From assembly GCA_928724745.1 (NCBI GenBank), contig CAKMXJ010000022.1, positions 396,367-460,366 of the forward strand: 64,000 nucleotides of DNA, in the 5' to 3' direction. This DNA is from Anthracocystis setariae. Its lineage: Eukaryota > Basidiomycota > Ustilaginomycetes > Ustilaginales > Ustilaginaceae. The translations under genes were made by a program, and so were the position numbers. The notes below the pieces were generated by a model that worked only from the letters and a program-made list of their open reading frames with translations, had not been told where the DNA came from and searched no databases. Shown piece after piece: positions 11,081-21,526 of the stretch (position 1 is the stretch's first letter; every line of letters starts with the position of its first letter).

Positions 11081-14000
11081 TTAGGGGGACATTTCGTTGT
11101 CGGAGGAGCTGAGGATGATCGCATCGATATGATTGGGCTCGTTCGGTCTGTGGTATTCGAGATATGCATCTGTCTCGCGAACGTCGGCCCATTCTTGTCG
11201 CTCTTCCTCCTGGTCCTCCGACTCGTGCGACATGTCGTCATCACTGTACGAAATCGGTTGCAGTTGGGTTTGAGACTCTTCCGCCTCCTGTTGGACCTCT
11301 TCGAGATCTGAATGCGGGGGGTCTCGGTATTGATGGAACGGGTTGGTGGTTCGTCGGGCGTTGGTGGAAGATTTCTTGGCGAGTGGCGAGTTTTCGCAGA
11401 AGGGATTTGCAAACCGACGCTTTCGAGGCGTCATGCTGAACTTGTTAGAGCCAGATGTTGGCGCTGGCGAGAGGGTGGGCGAAGTGGGCAACATGGTGGC
11501 GATCGTCTTGGTCCTTGGAGTGATGGGCGACGATTTCGATGCGACCTTCTGCCTAACTTCAACAAGCCCATCCGCAGCTGCAACCCTCCTCTCCTTATTT
11601 CCCGTGCGAGCTGCCTCTTCACCATTCTCCGCATTTGCACCTGAACCATCGAGGCTCGCCCTTGGACACTTGTTGCGCCAAGAATCCACATCCCTCGCAT
11701 CACTACCCAAAGCTTCCTTGACCGCGTCGAACTCTCTCAACACTGCCTCGACGCGATCGATCCTGGCATTGACGTCTCGAACCCACTCGATCCTCTCCCT
11801 GCGCGGTCGGTCCGCCTGGACAAAGTAGCGCTCGTATAGCTCGGTCTCGGTCAACTCGGCACGCAGCGTAGCGATCAGCGAGTTGCGCAGGAACGAATGC
11901 ACATCCTGCATAAGCGCTACGGGAACCCTTTGCGCTTCTCGTGCCACCATGAGCGAGAAGAAGTTGTAGTCGCCACGAAGTTCGGCCATCAGTCGAAGCG
12001 CATCGAACACCAGAGGAGCAGTGTTGACCAGTAGCGGTGCCACGCGAGCAAGTGGGTGGTAGATTGGTAGTTTGCCCGTCGAGTCGAATGTGGAGCTTGG
12101 CGAGACGGTGGCAGAGGCCACCATGCATGGGGAAGGAGAGCAGGCGGGAGATGGAGCGATTTTGTTACCGGATGGTCTCTTGGGCGTTGTTGGCGTTCGG
12201 CTACTGCCACTCTTATGGTCGGCGTTGTTGCTGTTGTGGCCGGGGGTGGTTCCACTGCCGCCGCCGCCGCCGCCGCCGCCGCTGCTGCTGCTGCTGCCGC
12301 AAGCAAGGTGTTCTGGCTGAGCGGTGACTGTCATCGCAACGTCGGCTGGCTCAGCATCGGACTGCGTCGGAGCCGCAGAGATTGTGGCTTTTCTCTTGCC
12401 TATCGTAGCCTCGCTAGGATTCTTCTGTCCCTTGGCAGGACTCGGTGCCCTGACGTTTGCAACCGGAACAGATCCACGCTCACCACCATTAGCCCTCGCA
12501 TAAACCGGCCCGGACTGCGAATGGTCGGCGGTGGCTGTAAATCCGAGCTTTTCCGCCAGGTTCACCAGCTTAAATGCGTTAGCTTCCCAATTCCTATCGC
12601 CGTGTTCGCGCTTCGCTTTGACCAAAAGACACATGCGAATCGTGAAGAACGCATCGAGCTCGGCCTCCACCCACTGCACATAAGTCCTCCCAGCACCAAG
12701 CGACCGCACACCACTTGCATCGGCAATAGTTGCACCTGTGCCACGACGCCCTACCACCGGATGCTCGGCTACTCTGTTTGCCAGCTTGTGCATCTCGGCG
12801 AGCAGACACGATTGGATGCGATCGTTGGTCATGGCGAGGATGTCGTCGCAGAGCTGCGAATACTTGTGCTTGAGATCGGTGGGGATCGCGGAATGAACAA
12901 GACTGGTCAGCTTTTTCCTGCAGAAGTCGGTGTAGGTTTGCACCAAGCAACGCAGCTTGGTCTGTAGCTGCGAGTGCATGTTTCGCAAATTGATACCCGG
13001 TGCTTCCAAACGGTTCAGCTTCAGGTCAGATGAGAGGAGCGCAACGAGATCGTCCAGATCCACCGCTTTCTTGCGAGACATACTGCTTTGCTCGTCTGCA
13101 TTCGCAAGTGCGACATCGGTGTGGTCGACGACGATTTGAATTTCGTCCACAGACTTGTCGCACATCGCTTTGTCCGCGATATCGACTGTATCCGCCAGCA
13201 TCTCGCAAAACGACCAGGCTCGAGGCTTGTACCCTACCGAAAGTTGGTTTTGCACCTCTTCGGCTGTGAAGGGGAGGTACTTGGGTGCGGCAGCCGAGAG
13301 TTCGCGCATAAGATGCGGAACAACCTGGTTGTTGATCTCGACTTCCGAAAATTCCAAATGTTTGGTGACGAGATCGAGTGCCTTGACGAGCTCCATGAAC
13401 GTGTCGAAGCCTTCTTGAATGCCCACCGGCTTATGGCATCTACTGCCTGACAGTGCATCGAGAGCCGATCGAGAAGGAAAAGTGTCGATCGAAGCATCCC
13501 TGAAGAGTGCAGACTTGTCGACCAGTGTCGCCTTGAGCTCGACGAACGACTTGACCATATCCGGTAGAGATGATCGGATTTGCTGGAGAAGCAGCTGGCT
13601 TAGATGCTGGTATAGACTTTCCAGTCCGCAATTCGACTCGACAAAATCATAGTTACCATGTCTGCCCACTGCAGTGAGTAGGGGTACCGTTTTGTGCCAA
13701 GGCGTTCCAGCATCCGGGTTGTGGAAGAATTGGTGCTCTATGTCGCTGATACTCGCGCGGTCTTCGTTCTGAGCATGACATCGCACCACATGCCAACCAT
13801 GCTGCAAAAAGTACTTGCCACGATGGCTCTCATCGCTGACAGAACTCGATTCGTTGATCACCCTCGCCCATTGACGTTCGGCACCGGCAGGCATTCGATC
13901 TGGCATGGTGAGCACACCGATGGTTCGCTGCCCATTGGAATCGACCGACTTAACCAGCGAGAAGGCGCTCTGGTGCGAGATGTCCATAGCTAGCGAAGCG

Positions 14001-14866
14001 GTGAGCACGATCACTGTATTTGGCTCGCGAATGTCTTGCAGGACCATGGTTTTGATCGCTTGCACATCGCACGGACGGCCCTCCGAGATGAGTCCAGGAA
14101 GGTCAGTAAAGCGCAGAGGCTGCGCTCCGGGGCCACGCAGCGACAAGGAAAGCCGAGCGCCTGCCGGAAAAAAGACGGGCAGAGCAGAGTCGGGATCGTC
14201 TTCAGCCTCTTCAAGCTCTTCCAAAGTCATCAACTGATATCGAGAGGTCCTGATGACGGACGAAGAAGTGGTAGAATCCGTAGGAGTCAAAGGAAGCTTG
14301 TCGAGATCACGGACAGCCAATGTAGCACGACGGAGGCGGTCAGCGACGAGATCGGGATCGGTAATGGTGTCACCGAATTGGAATACGCCACCAGCGTTCG
14401 AAGTCGATTTGCCTGGAGGGAGCACAAGTGAGATCACAGCCGTCCATTGCTCACCTCGCTTGGCGGAAGGTGAGGTGTTGTGTACTTCAGTCGCAGTGAT
14501 GGTGATATCCAGGGGACCGCGAGTGCAAGTACCCTGCGATCTGGGCAGCGTGACCCCAGCCAGTCGCTCGACCAAAGAGCTCTTGCCCGTACTCTGACCT
14601 CCGACGAGCACAAGCCTCGGAATCTTGGCCGTGGTCGTTACAGCTGCATTGGCTTTCGTTCCTGTTCGCGAAGAGAGACTATGATTCTGAGCTTCAAGTT
14701 TCGAGGCATGGATCGAGTCGATGCCCACAGCAGACGGTGGAGGGAGCGGAACTGCGAGAGCGTCGATCTGTTGACACAAAACGTTAAGCCGTCGTACGAC
14801 TGCACCGTAATCGCCTGCTGCGGCTTGATCATCATCACGATTGGAGTTGAATTGATGCGCATCCAT
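11081..14866 (-). CDS. Dynamin-superfamily GTPase
   Basis: A 1,261-residue protein without visible introns. The GTPase domain has the P-loop GGQSTGKSS (89-97), the switch I block TCTRGPLDI and the G3 motif DLPG. The G4 position reads TMPD where most dynamins have TKLD, a change to check because that Lys contacts guanine. Middle and stalk helices follow, then a long low-complexity insert (Gly/Ser-rich, about 890-980), then a GTPase effector-like domain around 1,000-1,110 (FFSLMVAREAQRVPVALMQDVHSFLRNSLI...LRAELTETELYERYF). A basic, acidic-ended tail closes the protein. There is no PH or proline-rich SH3-binding domain, so it is closer to Mx or other dynamin-related proteins than to classical dynamin. 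Its cellular role is unknown. At more than 1,200 residues it is long for the family, mostly through disordered inserts. Confidence 0.8.
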   Translation of the reverse strand: MDAHQFNSNRDDDQAAAGDYGAVVRRLNVLCQQIDALAVPLPPPSAVGIDSIHASKLEAQNHSLSSRTGTKANAAVTTTAKIPRLVLVGGQSTGKSSLVERLAGVTLPRSQGTCTRGPLDITITATEVHNTSPSAKRGEQWTAVISLVLPPGKSTSNAGGVFQFGDTITDPDLVADRLRRATLAVRDLDKLPLTPTDSTTSSSVIRTSRYQLMTLEELEEAEDDPDSALPVFFPAGARLSLSLRGPGAQPLRFTDLPGLISEGRPCDVQAIKTMVLQDIREPNTVIVLTASLAMDISHQSAFSLVKSVDSNGQRTIGVLTMPDRMPAGAERQWARVINESSSVSDESHRGKYFLQHGWHVVRCHAQNEDRASISDIEHQFFHNPDAGTPWHKTVPLLTAVGRHGNYDFVESNCGLESLYQHLSQLLLQQIRSSLPDMVKSFVELKATLVDKSALFRDASIDTFPSRSALDALSGSRCHKPVGIQEGFDTFMELVKALDLVTKHLEFSEVEINNQVVPHLMRELSAAAPKYLPFTAEEVQNQLSVGYKPRAWSFCEMLADTVDIADKAMCDKSVDEIQIVVDHTDVALANADEQSSMSRKKAVDLDDLVALLSSDLKLNRLEAPGINLRNMHSQLQTKLRCLVQTYTDFCRKKLTSLVHSAIPTDLKHKYSQLCDDILAMTNDRIQSCLLAEMHKLANRVAEHPVVGRRGTGATIADASGVRSLGAGRTYVQWVEAELDAFFTIRMCLLVKAKREHGDRNWEANAFKLVNLAEKLGFTATADHSQSGPVYARANGGERGSVPVANVRAPSPAKGQKNPSEATIGKRKATISAAPTQSDAEPADVAMTVTAQPEHLACGSSSSSGGGGGGGGSGTTPGHNSNNADHKSGSSRTPTTPKRPSGNKIAPSPACSPSPCMVASATVSPSSTFDSTGKLPIYHPLARVAPLLVNTAPLVFDALRLMAELRGDYNFFSLMVAREAQRVPVALMQDVHSFLRNSLIATLRAELTETELYERYFVQADRPRRERIEWVRDVNARIDRVEAVLREFDAVKEALGSDARDVDSWRNKCPRASLDGSGANAENGEEAARTGNKERRVAAADGLVEVRQKVASKSSPITPRTKTIATMLPTSPTLSPAPTSGSNKFSMTPRKRRFANPFCENSPLAKKSSTNARRTTNPFHQYRDPPHSDLEEVQQEAEESQTQLQPISYSDDDMSHESEDQEEERQEWADVRETDAYLEYHRPNEPNHIDAIILSSSDNEMSP
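12258..12298 (-). repeat. GGC/AGC triplet repeat encoding Gly/Ser run
   Basis: CCG and CTG triplets on the plus strand encode the Gly and Ser homopolymers in the insert of the dynamin-like protein. This is a likely length-variable stretch. Confidence 0.85.
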
Positions 14867-15125
14867 CGTACCATAGGAAACCGATGGTCTGGGACTGATC
14901 GTGCCTTGAGAGCGAGCGAGGAATCGGGTGAAATCCTATCGAAAGTCGAACGGTCTTCTGTGTGTCGTGGTGGTGACCGATTCCAGCGGGTGACCGAAAG
15001 TCTTGTGGCGTGACAAAGACTATTCGGTTGTGGAGGATGTTGAGAAGAAGGTGTCGTCACGGTAGCCGTCGAGAATCGAGATGCTGATGATCGAAATGCT
15101 GATGGGATGTAGAGAAGAAGCACCT
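14867..15125. other. Upstream region of the dynamin-like gene
   Basis: A short intergenic stretch with no gene seen. It should hold the promoter of the minus-strand dynamin-like gene. Confidence 0.5.
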
Positions 15126-15616
15126 TCAAGCAGGAGGAGCGGGGGCGGCAAGGGCGATGATAGAATGGAGCAAAAAGTAGAGAGTGAAGGGTGAAGACGA
15201 CATGTGATGGGAGCAGAGAGGGATGAAGAAGGGCGTTGCCATCATGAGACCTTTTGTAGTGAACCCATCTCGTTCTTGGCCCCAGCCAGCCTCAAAGCGC
15301 TGTTCAAGCCCACTCACATTGTTGCCGATTCTGAAGTGCGGGAGGGGATTCTCAGCCAGAGTAACGGACGACAAAGGTGAGAACATGAAGAGAGCTGCGG
15401 CCTTCGCGGAGGACGTTCCCGCAACTTTCCGCACCTGCACAGGATCCAAAGCTTGATGTCCACTCAGAGCTTGCATATGGTGTCGGACACTTTGACGAGG
15501 TCACACTTCATAAAGCATTGGACGAGGGCCAATACATCAACGCACTCTTCGGAAGTGATGAACGGTGTAACGTACTGTACTTGGCGCAGTCCACGGCCAG
15601 CGGCTCTGGTAAACAT
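15126..15616 (-). CDS. Possible small mitochondrial protein, two exons
   Basis: Tentative model: exon 1 at 15616-15581 (MFTRAAGRGLRQ) and exon 2 at 15434-15126, joined in phase across a 146-bp intron with GTACAG donor and CTGTGCAG acceptor. The product would have 114 residues. The joined N-terminus is rich in Arg, Ala and Ser with no acidic residues for about 35 positions, as in mitochondrial presequences, and a hydrophobic segment (PFTLYFLLHSIIALAAP) ends the protein. No family is recognised. The unspliced exon 2 frame is open upstream, so a simple chance frame is also possible. Transcript evidence would settle it. Confidence 0.3.
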
Positions 15617-15702
15617 CCATGCATTGCGTCGCGACAATGATCAGAGCATGACAGCCATCAGCAGAGCATGTTCCGCTGAACAATGGCGATAGAGACTTGC
15701 CT

Positions 15703-17097
15703 CTACGACTCCGACGAGGAAGGATCTGGCCGGTTGAACGTTGCGAGATTCGTCAAAGTGGCCTGCTGGTCGACTTGATGGTTGACTTGCTCAAGGCTGC
15801 GCCACCAACTGCGAGTCGCCTTACGAATGCCATCATGTGCTTGTGCCACTGCGTCTCTCACTGGTTGCGCTCCCTGCGTTCGAGCAATCTCGATAACTCT
15901 GCTTGTCTGCTGCGACCCAACTTCTGCGCCCGGGTTGTTTTGCCTCCACTGTTTCGATATATTGAGTAATTCATCGTCCTCCATGATGATTTGCCGTGAT
16001 ACGTCTGCCAGGTCTGCAACCTGCAAAAGGTTCTGGAGGCTCTTTTGAGTTGTGTCGAGGTGCCGAACAGACTGTCCGAAGCTGTCCACGACCCTTGGTG
16101 CAGGCCAGAGGTAGATGACGAGAACAAGCGCAAGGAAAACGACTTGACGGACGATGTGTAGATTGGAGTGCCAGTGGTTGAGCCGAGAAGCTCCTGCGGT
16201 GACTTGTGCAAGCTCAAACATGATGAGCAGCTCGATAGAAAGAAGGCCGAGGAGTCCAACGAGACCGCTTGTTCTCCAATGGCTTCGATCTGCTTGGAAC
16301 GTGGTTGAGGTTGCTGACGAAGCATGCTGTTGATTGACACCGAGGAGCGAACCAACGAGCGAACCTGCCTGGCGAATAGCGACGGCCACAGAGTCGTCAG
16401 GATGCGTGGTGAGCAGGCCGATCGCCAAGATACGCCAAGCATAGGTGCCGAGCAAGAATGGCACGGCGTACCAAAAGAAGTCGTTAGCTTTGGTACAGAA
16501 GGTGCAATCTAGCAATGGTGCCGCCCCTAGGATGAGATAGATTCGTCTGGCTTCGAAGCTCGATAGTCTGGCGATGAGCTCTTGCAGTTCCGCAAGGTTT
16601 GTACGGTCGCGATAGCCTATTGGCAGCAGATGAGGCTTAGCGTTGATGAGGTTTCGTAATGTTGTGGTCGGGACGGTGATGGGAGCCTTGAACGCCAGGA
16701 AGAGGTCGGGCTTATAAGCTCCTTTGAATATGTCAATGTGCAGAGCACGGTCAAGGCCGAGAGACTGATGCTGGCTAAGCGTGGGATGCCACAAAAGAGT
16801 GAGTCTGTTTATCGCTTTGATTGTGGACGATGGAATAAAGATGTCGATTCCATACTGGACGGGGATGAGGTTGCGAATCGAGACCAGAACCAGAAGCAGG
16901 GTTGCTATCGAGACTGCTGAGGAGAATGGGGTGGAAACCGGCGTCAGCCGTGCCGAAGACAAGAATTTCGGTCGAGGTGGCTGTGATGGATTGCTTTGAC
17001 GTCTCGTTCGTAGTGAATAGACGAAGCGCTGACCTTGTCGAAGTATTGGGGGTACAATCACCAGCCCCAGAAAAATATACGTCGACATGTCTACCAT
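15703..17097 (-). CDS. Multi-pass membrane protein, function unknown
   Basis: A 464-residue protein from ATG at 17097. Hydrophobic segments lie near residues 5-20, 58-80, 205-230, 275-300 and 320-345, giving about five membrane spans. Between the second and third is a soluble part with the segment RLSSFEARRIYLILGAAPLLDC. The C-terminal 100 residues are soluble and polar, with DDELLNISKQWRQ and a Gln-rich helix near the end. I do not recognise a characterised family, though the length and layout look like a conserved fungal membrane protein rather than a chance frame. The stop lies 87 bp from the start of the tentative small gene on the same strand. Confidence 0.6.
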   Translation of the reverse strand: MVDMSTYIFLGLVIVPPILRQGQRFVYSLRTRRQSNPSQPPRPKFLSSARLTPVSTPFSSAVSIATLLLVLVSIRNLIPVQYGIDIFIPSSTIKAINRLTLLWHPTLSQHQSLGLDRALHIDIFKGAYKPDLFLAFKAPITVPTTTLRNLINAKPHLLPIGYRDRTNLAELQELIARLSSFEARRIYLILGAAPLLDCTFCTKANDFFWYAVPFLLGTYAWRILAIGLLTTHPDDSVAVAIRQAGSLVGSLLGVNQQHASSATSTTFQADRSHWRTSGLVGLLGLLSIELLIMFELAQVTAGASRLNHWHSNLHIVRQVVFLALVLVIYLWPAPRVVDSFGQSVRHLDTTQKSLQNLLQVADLADVSRQIIMEDDELLNISKQWRQNNPGAEVGSQQTSRVIEIARTQGAQPVRDAVAQAHDGIRKATRSWWRSLEQVNHQVDQQATLTNLATFNRPDPSSSES

Positions 17098-17974
17098 GTT
17101 CGTGTGCTTGTGCTCCAGTCACAGCTTGTCAGCCGAACTAGCCGTTCCACTTCTCCTTCGGCCAATGACTAGTGCCACCAGAGTTGGCTGTAGCTAACGA
17201 GACGGACAAGCTGCCTTGATGCTGAGTGTAGGTGAAAGGGTGGACAGGGTGTAAGAAGGACAGGTATGTATGTGTTGGTCTCAGCGTATTCGCATTTTGG
17301 CGCGTACAATATGTGAGATCGAGAAATCGTAACAACGTCATTTTCAAGAAATTAGGATCATCTTCCGGTGCAGCTGTCAAAAAAAAGTAAAGTGATATGT
17401 CCCGTTCTGCAGCTTCCGTCAAAAGAGAGATGACGGAGATGTTGGCCTCTGCAAGCTCTTGGCGTTGTTCGACATGCTCATCGCTACCGAGGAAAGTCGA
17501 CGGGATCTAAAGCCTTTCCTAGCTGGCGGAGCATAACCATTGAAACTTCCTCCTCTCATGCGACAAGCTTCCAAGTAGAATCTACTCACTTAACTACTCT
17601 CTCACAATGTCGCCCTCTGCAAGCGTGCAGTGCTTTGTACACTTGCCGAATGGATGATTGCACTCGTCATTCAGTCCATCGAATCTAAAAAGCTGGTGAC
17701 CACAGCGTCCACCTACTTTCTTCATCGTTGATATCAGGCTTCCCCTCCTTCCACCCGTCCCATCCCTCCTTTCTTTCTTCCTTTCTTCGTCCAAGGCCCG
17801 GAGCCTTCCTGCCCCATTTCGTTTCTGTTGACACCATCTTCACTTGGTAATACACGAGGACATTGCAAGGACAGTGTCCTGGTAGCTACCATTCTCTTCA
17901 CTTTTTTCCATCATTCGCACGACTTCTGGAAAGTCGTTCATTTGGGACGGTGTGGAAGGCGATTCTTCGGAAAC
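17098..17974. other. Divergent intergenic region
   Basis: No secure gene. A 94-codon minus-strand frame (17422-17138) has no family match and could be the 5' leader of the membrane-protein gene. Pyrimidine-rich sequence at 17735-17800 precedes the plus-strand gene. Both divergent promoters should lie here. Confidence 0.5.
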
Positions 17975-20900
17975 ATGCCTCGTCTCGAAGCGAGGCCATC
18001 GATCATGGATAGAACTTCCTCATCGTCATCGACAACTAGGGGCAGGATCAACAAGCTAAGCAAGCCTTCTCTAACTGAAAGCTTGACGAGTTTTAAGCTG
18101 GATCATGATGCTGTTTCCAAGGGCAAGATCAAAGAGTTCGAGGGTGAGCTTCTCCAACCTCGAAACAATCAGGTCAAAGGTCCTGTCTCCATCTATTCAG
18201 ACCCAATCTTATCCAGCCAAGATCTCGTAGATGGCATCGGCATTCAGCATGGCTCAACTCGGAGCAAACTGAGTTCAAGAGACTACAGTTACGCGTCCGC
18301 TTTCATACCTGGACTATTGACCTCGACCTATGCTAGCCCTACATCCCCCTCAAGCTCCTCTTCAGCGGTACCATCCAACTCCTCAACTATAACTACTGCA
18401 GCTACCAATCCATTCTCCAATATTCGATACAATACACCGGCTCTCTTGTGTATTGTAGTTGGCGCTGTGATCGTTGCTGCTACTCTGTTGGTCGGTCTCG
18501 CGTGGATTTTGCGCCATCTCTGCTGTGCAGGCGACCGTAAAGTCAAGAGGAAGCGCAAGGTCGATGGATCCGCTTGGAGTGCCTCAACCCTTGAATCGGC
18601 TCGTACTGTAGAGAAGGGGGACGAGATCGATGGTCGTGGATCTATGGGTAGCGTCACGGTCAAGGGCGATGATGAGGATCTTGAGGCAACAGAAGCTAAG
18701 ATCGATGCTCTTTTTGCTGACAGCAATACCTCCGACCAAATTCACCAAGCACTACCTGTACTTTCTTACTCCAGCGGCAGCGCACCGGCTGATGATTCGA
18801 AGAGCACCTGGAACGGAAAAGGTTGGACCTTGTTTGATCCTCCCGTGGCTTCCGTCCAGCTACCCGAGCGAGCCGCCATAAAGCCTTCTTCTGCGGCGAG
18901 GGGTGGAGGAGATTACGGGGCTGCGAGGGAGGAACTAGCAGATTGTGATGTCGAAGGTTTCACGTGGCCTGCCTCGATTGATCGCCAGCCCAGCTTTATC
19001 GAAAGACTGGTGCAGAGACATCATCAGGCATCCGAACTGCCCAAGGCCGCGGTTCTCCCTTATCCCTTTCAAGCTAAGGAAGCGCAGCCAGCATCCCGCA
19101 TGGCAAGTCTTGGCGGTGCCGCCAATCGAGCTGTTTTGAACATGCTCCCTATCGCTCTGAGGAATGCAGCTACTACGGCGTCAAGACGACGTGCAACTCG
19201 CAAGAGATATCATGACATGCAGCCGTACCTCGACAGCGATTTCGAGGGGACTATCGGAGCCAAAGACCGAGAGCTGCCGATGGCTCGTCGTTTGCGTCGT
19301 GCTCAAGACAGATTTGCAGTCGAATATACTACGGAAGAGGAGTCCAGCTCTCCGTTGCACACAAGTGTTAATATCGCAGGTCCTACCATCGAAGGCAATC
19401 AGTTTGCCCGAGTGTTGCCAGTGATGGTGCCTTCGCCCAAGATCAACACTCAAGGCCAAAATGCCGTTGAGTGCACGCCTGGTCTAGCTGGTGTGGGTGC
19501 TGCTTGGTCACCAAAAGGCTCTCAATATTCCTTACACGTGCCGAATGTCCTCAAGACTTCAACAACCGCAGCTCAATTGTCCAAGGTGATCGGACCGAAT
19601 CGCGCTTCGATCCTCCCTTTGCCCGCTTTGCAGGGGGATCGGAGGGGTCGATTGCTCGGGAGCGTTGGGCGTTGGTTGGGTCAGGTCAACGAGGCTGGCG
19701 ACATCGCTGACCCTTACACTGCCCTTTCGCCTCGTCCCGATCACAAACTCACCAAGAATGGAAGCCTGCGCAGTTACTACTCTTCAACCACATTAGCTTA
19801 CTCTTCGACCGCGAGCTCGCAGACGCAGGTATCTGGCAAGGCTGAGCTGTTGCGCCAGAGAGTTGATGCGGATCAAGCCGAGCATAACCGCCAACAGCGC
19901 CGTCTGCCTCGAAAAGCACACTCTCTTTCCCCTGCTGTAGCTACCTCTGCCCAGGATGTTGCGGTCAACGTCAGCCGAGCTCCTAGCATACGGCCTCAGT
20001 TCTTCGCGACTACCGACTTGAAGAGCTGGCTAGAGCCGAGCAAGATTTCCACAACGCATGGTCTCAAGGAAATCGAAGATCGGGCCAATGACTGTGGACA
20101 TGATCCCTTTGCATCTGATGTGGACTTCAAGCAGGACGTAGCTGCTGGTAAACCGAAGTTGAGATCTTCCAGCTCGAAGCACAGTTCTCTGTCTCCAGCC
20201 GCTCGATTTGCGAGTCGACAGAAGCGCGATGCCCTTCGATCTTTCAGCACAGGTCCTATCAAGAAGGCCAGTCACGAAATGCTTCCTTCTGCTTCGCAGA
20301 GCTCGGCGACGATCACGGCCATGTCGTCGATCTTTGACGATTCGTTCGCTGGTCAGCGAAAGAAGACAGCAATGGACGACATTGTCACAGCCGAATTCAG
20401 TACCAAAAAGCGTTATCAAGCATACCGACCTGGTGAAGAAGACGGGGCAACGTCTACTGCCTCAGCCACAGCCAATGCAGCTGTGAGAGATGCAGGGAGG
20501 AGGCGAAAGACGCTTTCAATCAGTTCTCGTGGAAGTCAGCGCAGTCGAACGACTCGATCCACGCTCAACTCGCTGGGGAGAACTCAAGTGTTGCTCAAGC
20601 GAGGCGAGAGTGTTCGGTCGCAATCCAGTCTCTACTCGGAGCTGACAGAGCTGTCGGACTATCAGTTTCAGGCTCCGTTGCTTTCGGATTCAGGGCGAAT
20701 GGGCATTTTCACAAGCTGTGGAGCAAGCTCGATCGACGCCGCTTCAGAGGAGCAGCTCGAGGTTGAGGTGGGATCGATGGATGTGCTGCGCCAAGTCGCA
20801 GGGATGAGGACGCGCGATGAGGAGAAGCAATTGAGGAAATGGCTGAAGAAGGAGGCGAAGCGAGAGCGGAGACGCGCTGAGCGTTTGCGAGCTAACGAAA

Positions 20901-21388
20901 TTGTAGCGACCTCCGAGCTTGCGTCCACATCGAAAGAGGCGTCTTCTGCGGAGAAGAATGCTGCCAAGGGAGATAAGATTAGTGACGATACTGGATTACA
21001 GCACGACGTTGAACTTGATACCGATGCGACTGCTCAACAGAGGGAAGTCAGGAACATGATCATGAAGCAGCGCTCCATCTCTCTGGGTATGGCAAGAAGC
21101 CAATGTGCTGCGATGGTGGTGGGTGATTTCGTCTCTCAAGCACGTGTACCCGATTCGCCGATGACCTCGAGCGACTCGGACATCAGCATGCGTCGATGGG
21201 GCGAGCCACGTCGAGACGATCCTGTCCGTATTCAAAGCCGAGCGTGTCGCCATCACCACACTGGCTCGCTTCCCTCTGCGCCCACAGAGACCATCTTGGC
21301 GAGTCGCAGATCGATGTCGAAACAAGCACGTACCAACAGTTACTACTACGACCTGGGTGCTTCGAGCAATCGGTGGGATTTTTGTTGA
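17975..21388 (+). CDS. Large single-pass membrane protein with disordered cytoplasmic tail, function unknown
   Basis: An 1,137-residue protein from the ATG at 17975 (MPRLEARPS); the open frame extends upstream but without an ATG. A Ser/Thr-rich stretch (about 95-145) precedes one strong membrane segment (ALLCIVVGAVIVAATLLVGLAW, about 155-176). This is followed by a basic stop-transfer patch (DRKVKRKRKV) and a tail of more than 900 residues, mostly disordered and rich in Ser, Arg and acidic residues. A basic coiled-coil-like stretch (EEKQLRKWLKKEAKRERRRAERLR) lies near residue 960. The layout resembles fungal cell-surface sensors or polarity-linked membrane proteins, but no domain is recognised and no signal peptide is seen. 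Confidence 0.6.
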   Translation: MPRLEARPSIMDRTSSSSSTTRGRINKLSKPSLTESLTSFKLDHDAVSKGKIKEFEGELLQPRNNQVKGPVSIYSDPILSSQDLVDGIGIQHGSTRSKLSSRDYSYASAFIPGLLTSTYASPTSPSSSSSAVPSNSSTITTAATNPFSNIRYNTPALLCIVVGAVIVAATLLVGLAWILRHLCCAGDRKVKRKRKVDGSAWSASTLESARTVEKGDEIDGRGSMGSVTVKGDDEDLEATEAKIDALFADSNTSDQIHQALPVLSYSSGSAPADDSKSTWNGKGWTLFDPPVASVQLPERAAIKPSSAARGGGDYGAAREELADCDVEGFTWPASIDRQPSFIERLVQRHHQASELPKAAVLPYPFQAKEAQPASRMASLGGAANRAVLNMLPIALRNAATTASRRRATRKRYHDMQPYLDSDFEGTIGAKDRELPMARRLRRAQDRFAVEYTTEEESSSPLHTSVNIAGPTIEGNQFARVLPVMVPSPKINTQGQNAVECTPGLAGVGAAWSPKGSQYSLHVPNVLKTSTTAAQLSKVIGPNRASILPLPALQGDRRGRLLGSVGRWLGQVNEAGDIADPYTALSPRPDHKLTKNGSLRSYYSSTTLAYSSTASSQTQVSGKAELLRQRVDADQAEHNRQQRRLPRKAHSLSPAVATSAQDVAVNVSRAPSIRPQFFATTDLKSWLEPSKISTTHGLKEIEDRANDCGHDPFASDVDFKQDVAAGKPKLRSSSSKHSSLSPAARFASRQKRDALRSFSTGPIKKASHEMLPSASQSSATITAMSSIFDDSFAGQRKKTAMDDIVTAEFSTKKRYQAYRPGEEDGATSTASATANAAVRDAGRRRKTLSISSRGSQRSRTTRSTLNSLGRTQVLLKRGESVRSQSSLYSELTELSDYQFQAPLLSDSGRMGIFTSCGASSIDAASEEQLEVEVGSMDVLRQVAGMRTRDEEKQLRKWLKKEAKRERRRAERLRANEIVATSELASTSKEASSAEKNAAKGDKISDDTGLQHDVELDTDATAQQREVRNMIMKQRSISLGMARSQCAAMVVGDFVSQARVPDSPMTSSDSDISMRRWGEPRRDDPVRIQSRACRHHHTGSLPSAPTETILASRRSMSKQARTNSYYYDLGASSNRWDFC

Positions 21389-21526
21389 TCCAATTTGTAT
21401 TACTCACTCGATGCAATCGAAATGATGCCATGCGATGCTGAGTAGAGATGCTCGTGAAGTTGAAAAGATAAGGATAGGATATGTGATTGCATGCCGCTGC
21501 AAGTGCAGCAGTTCTCGAGGCCATGC

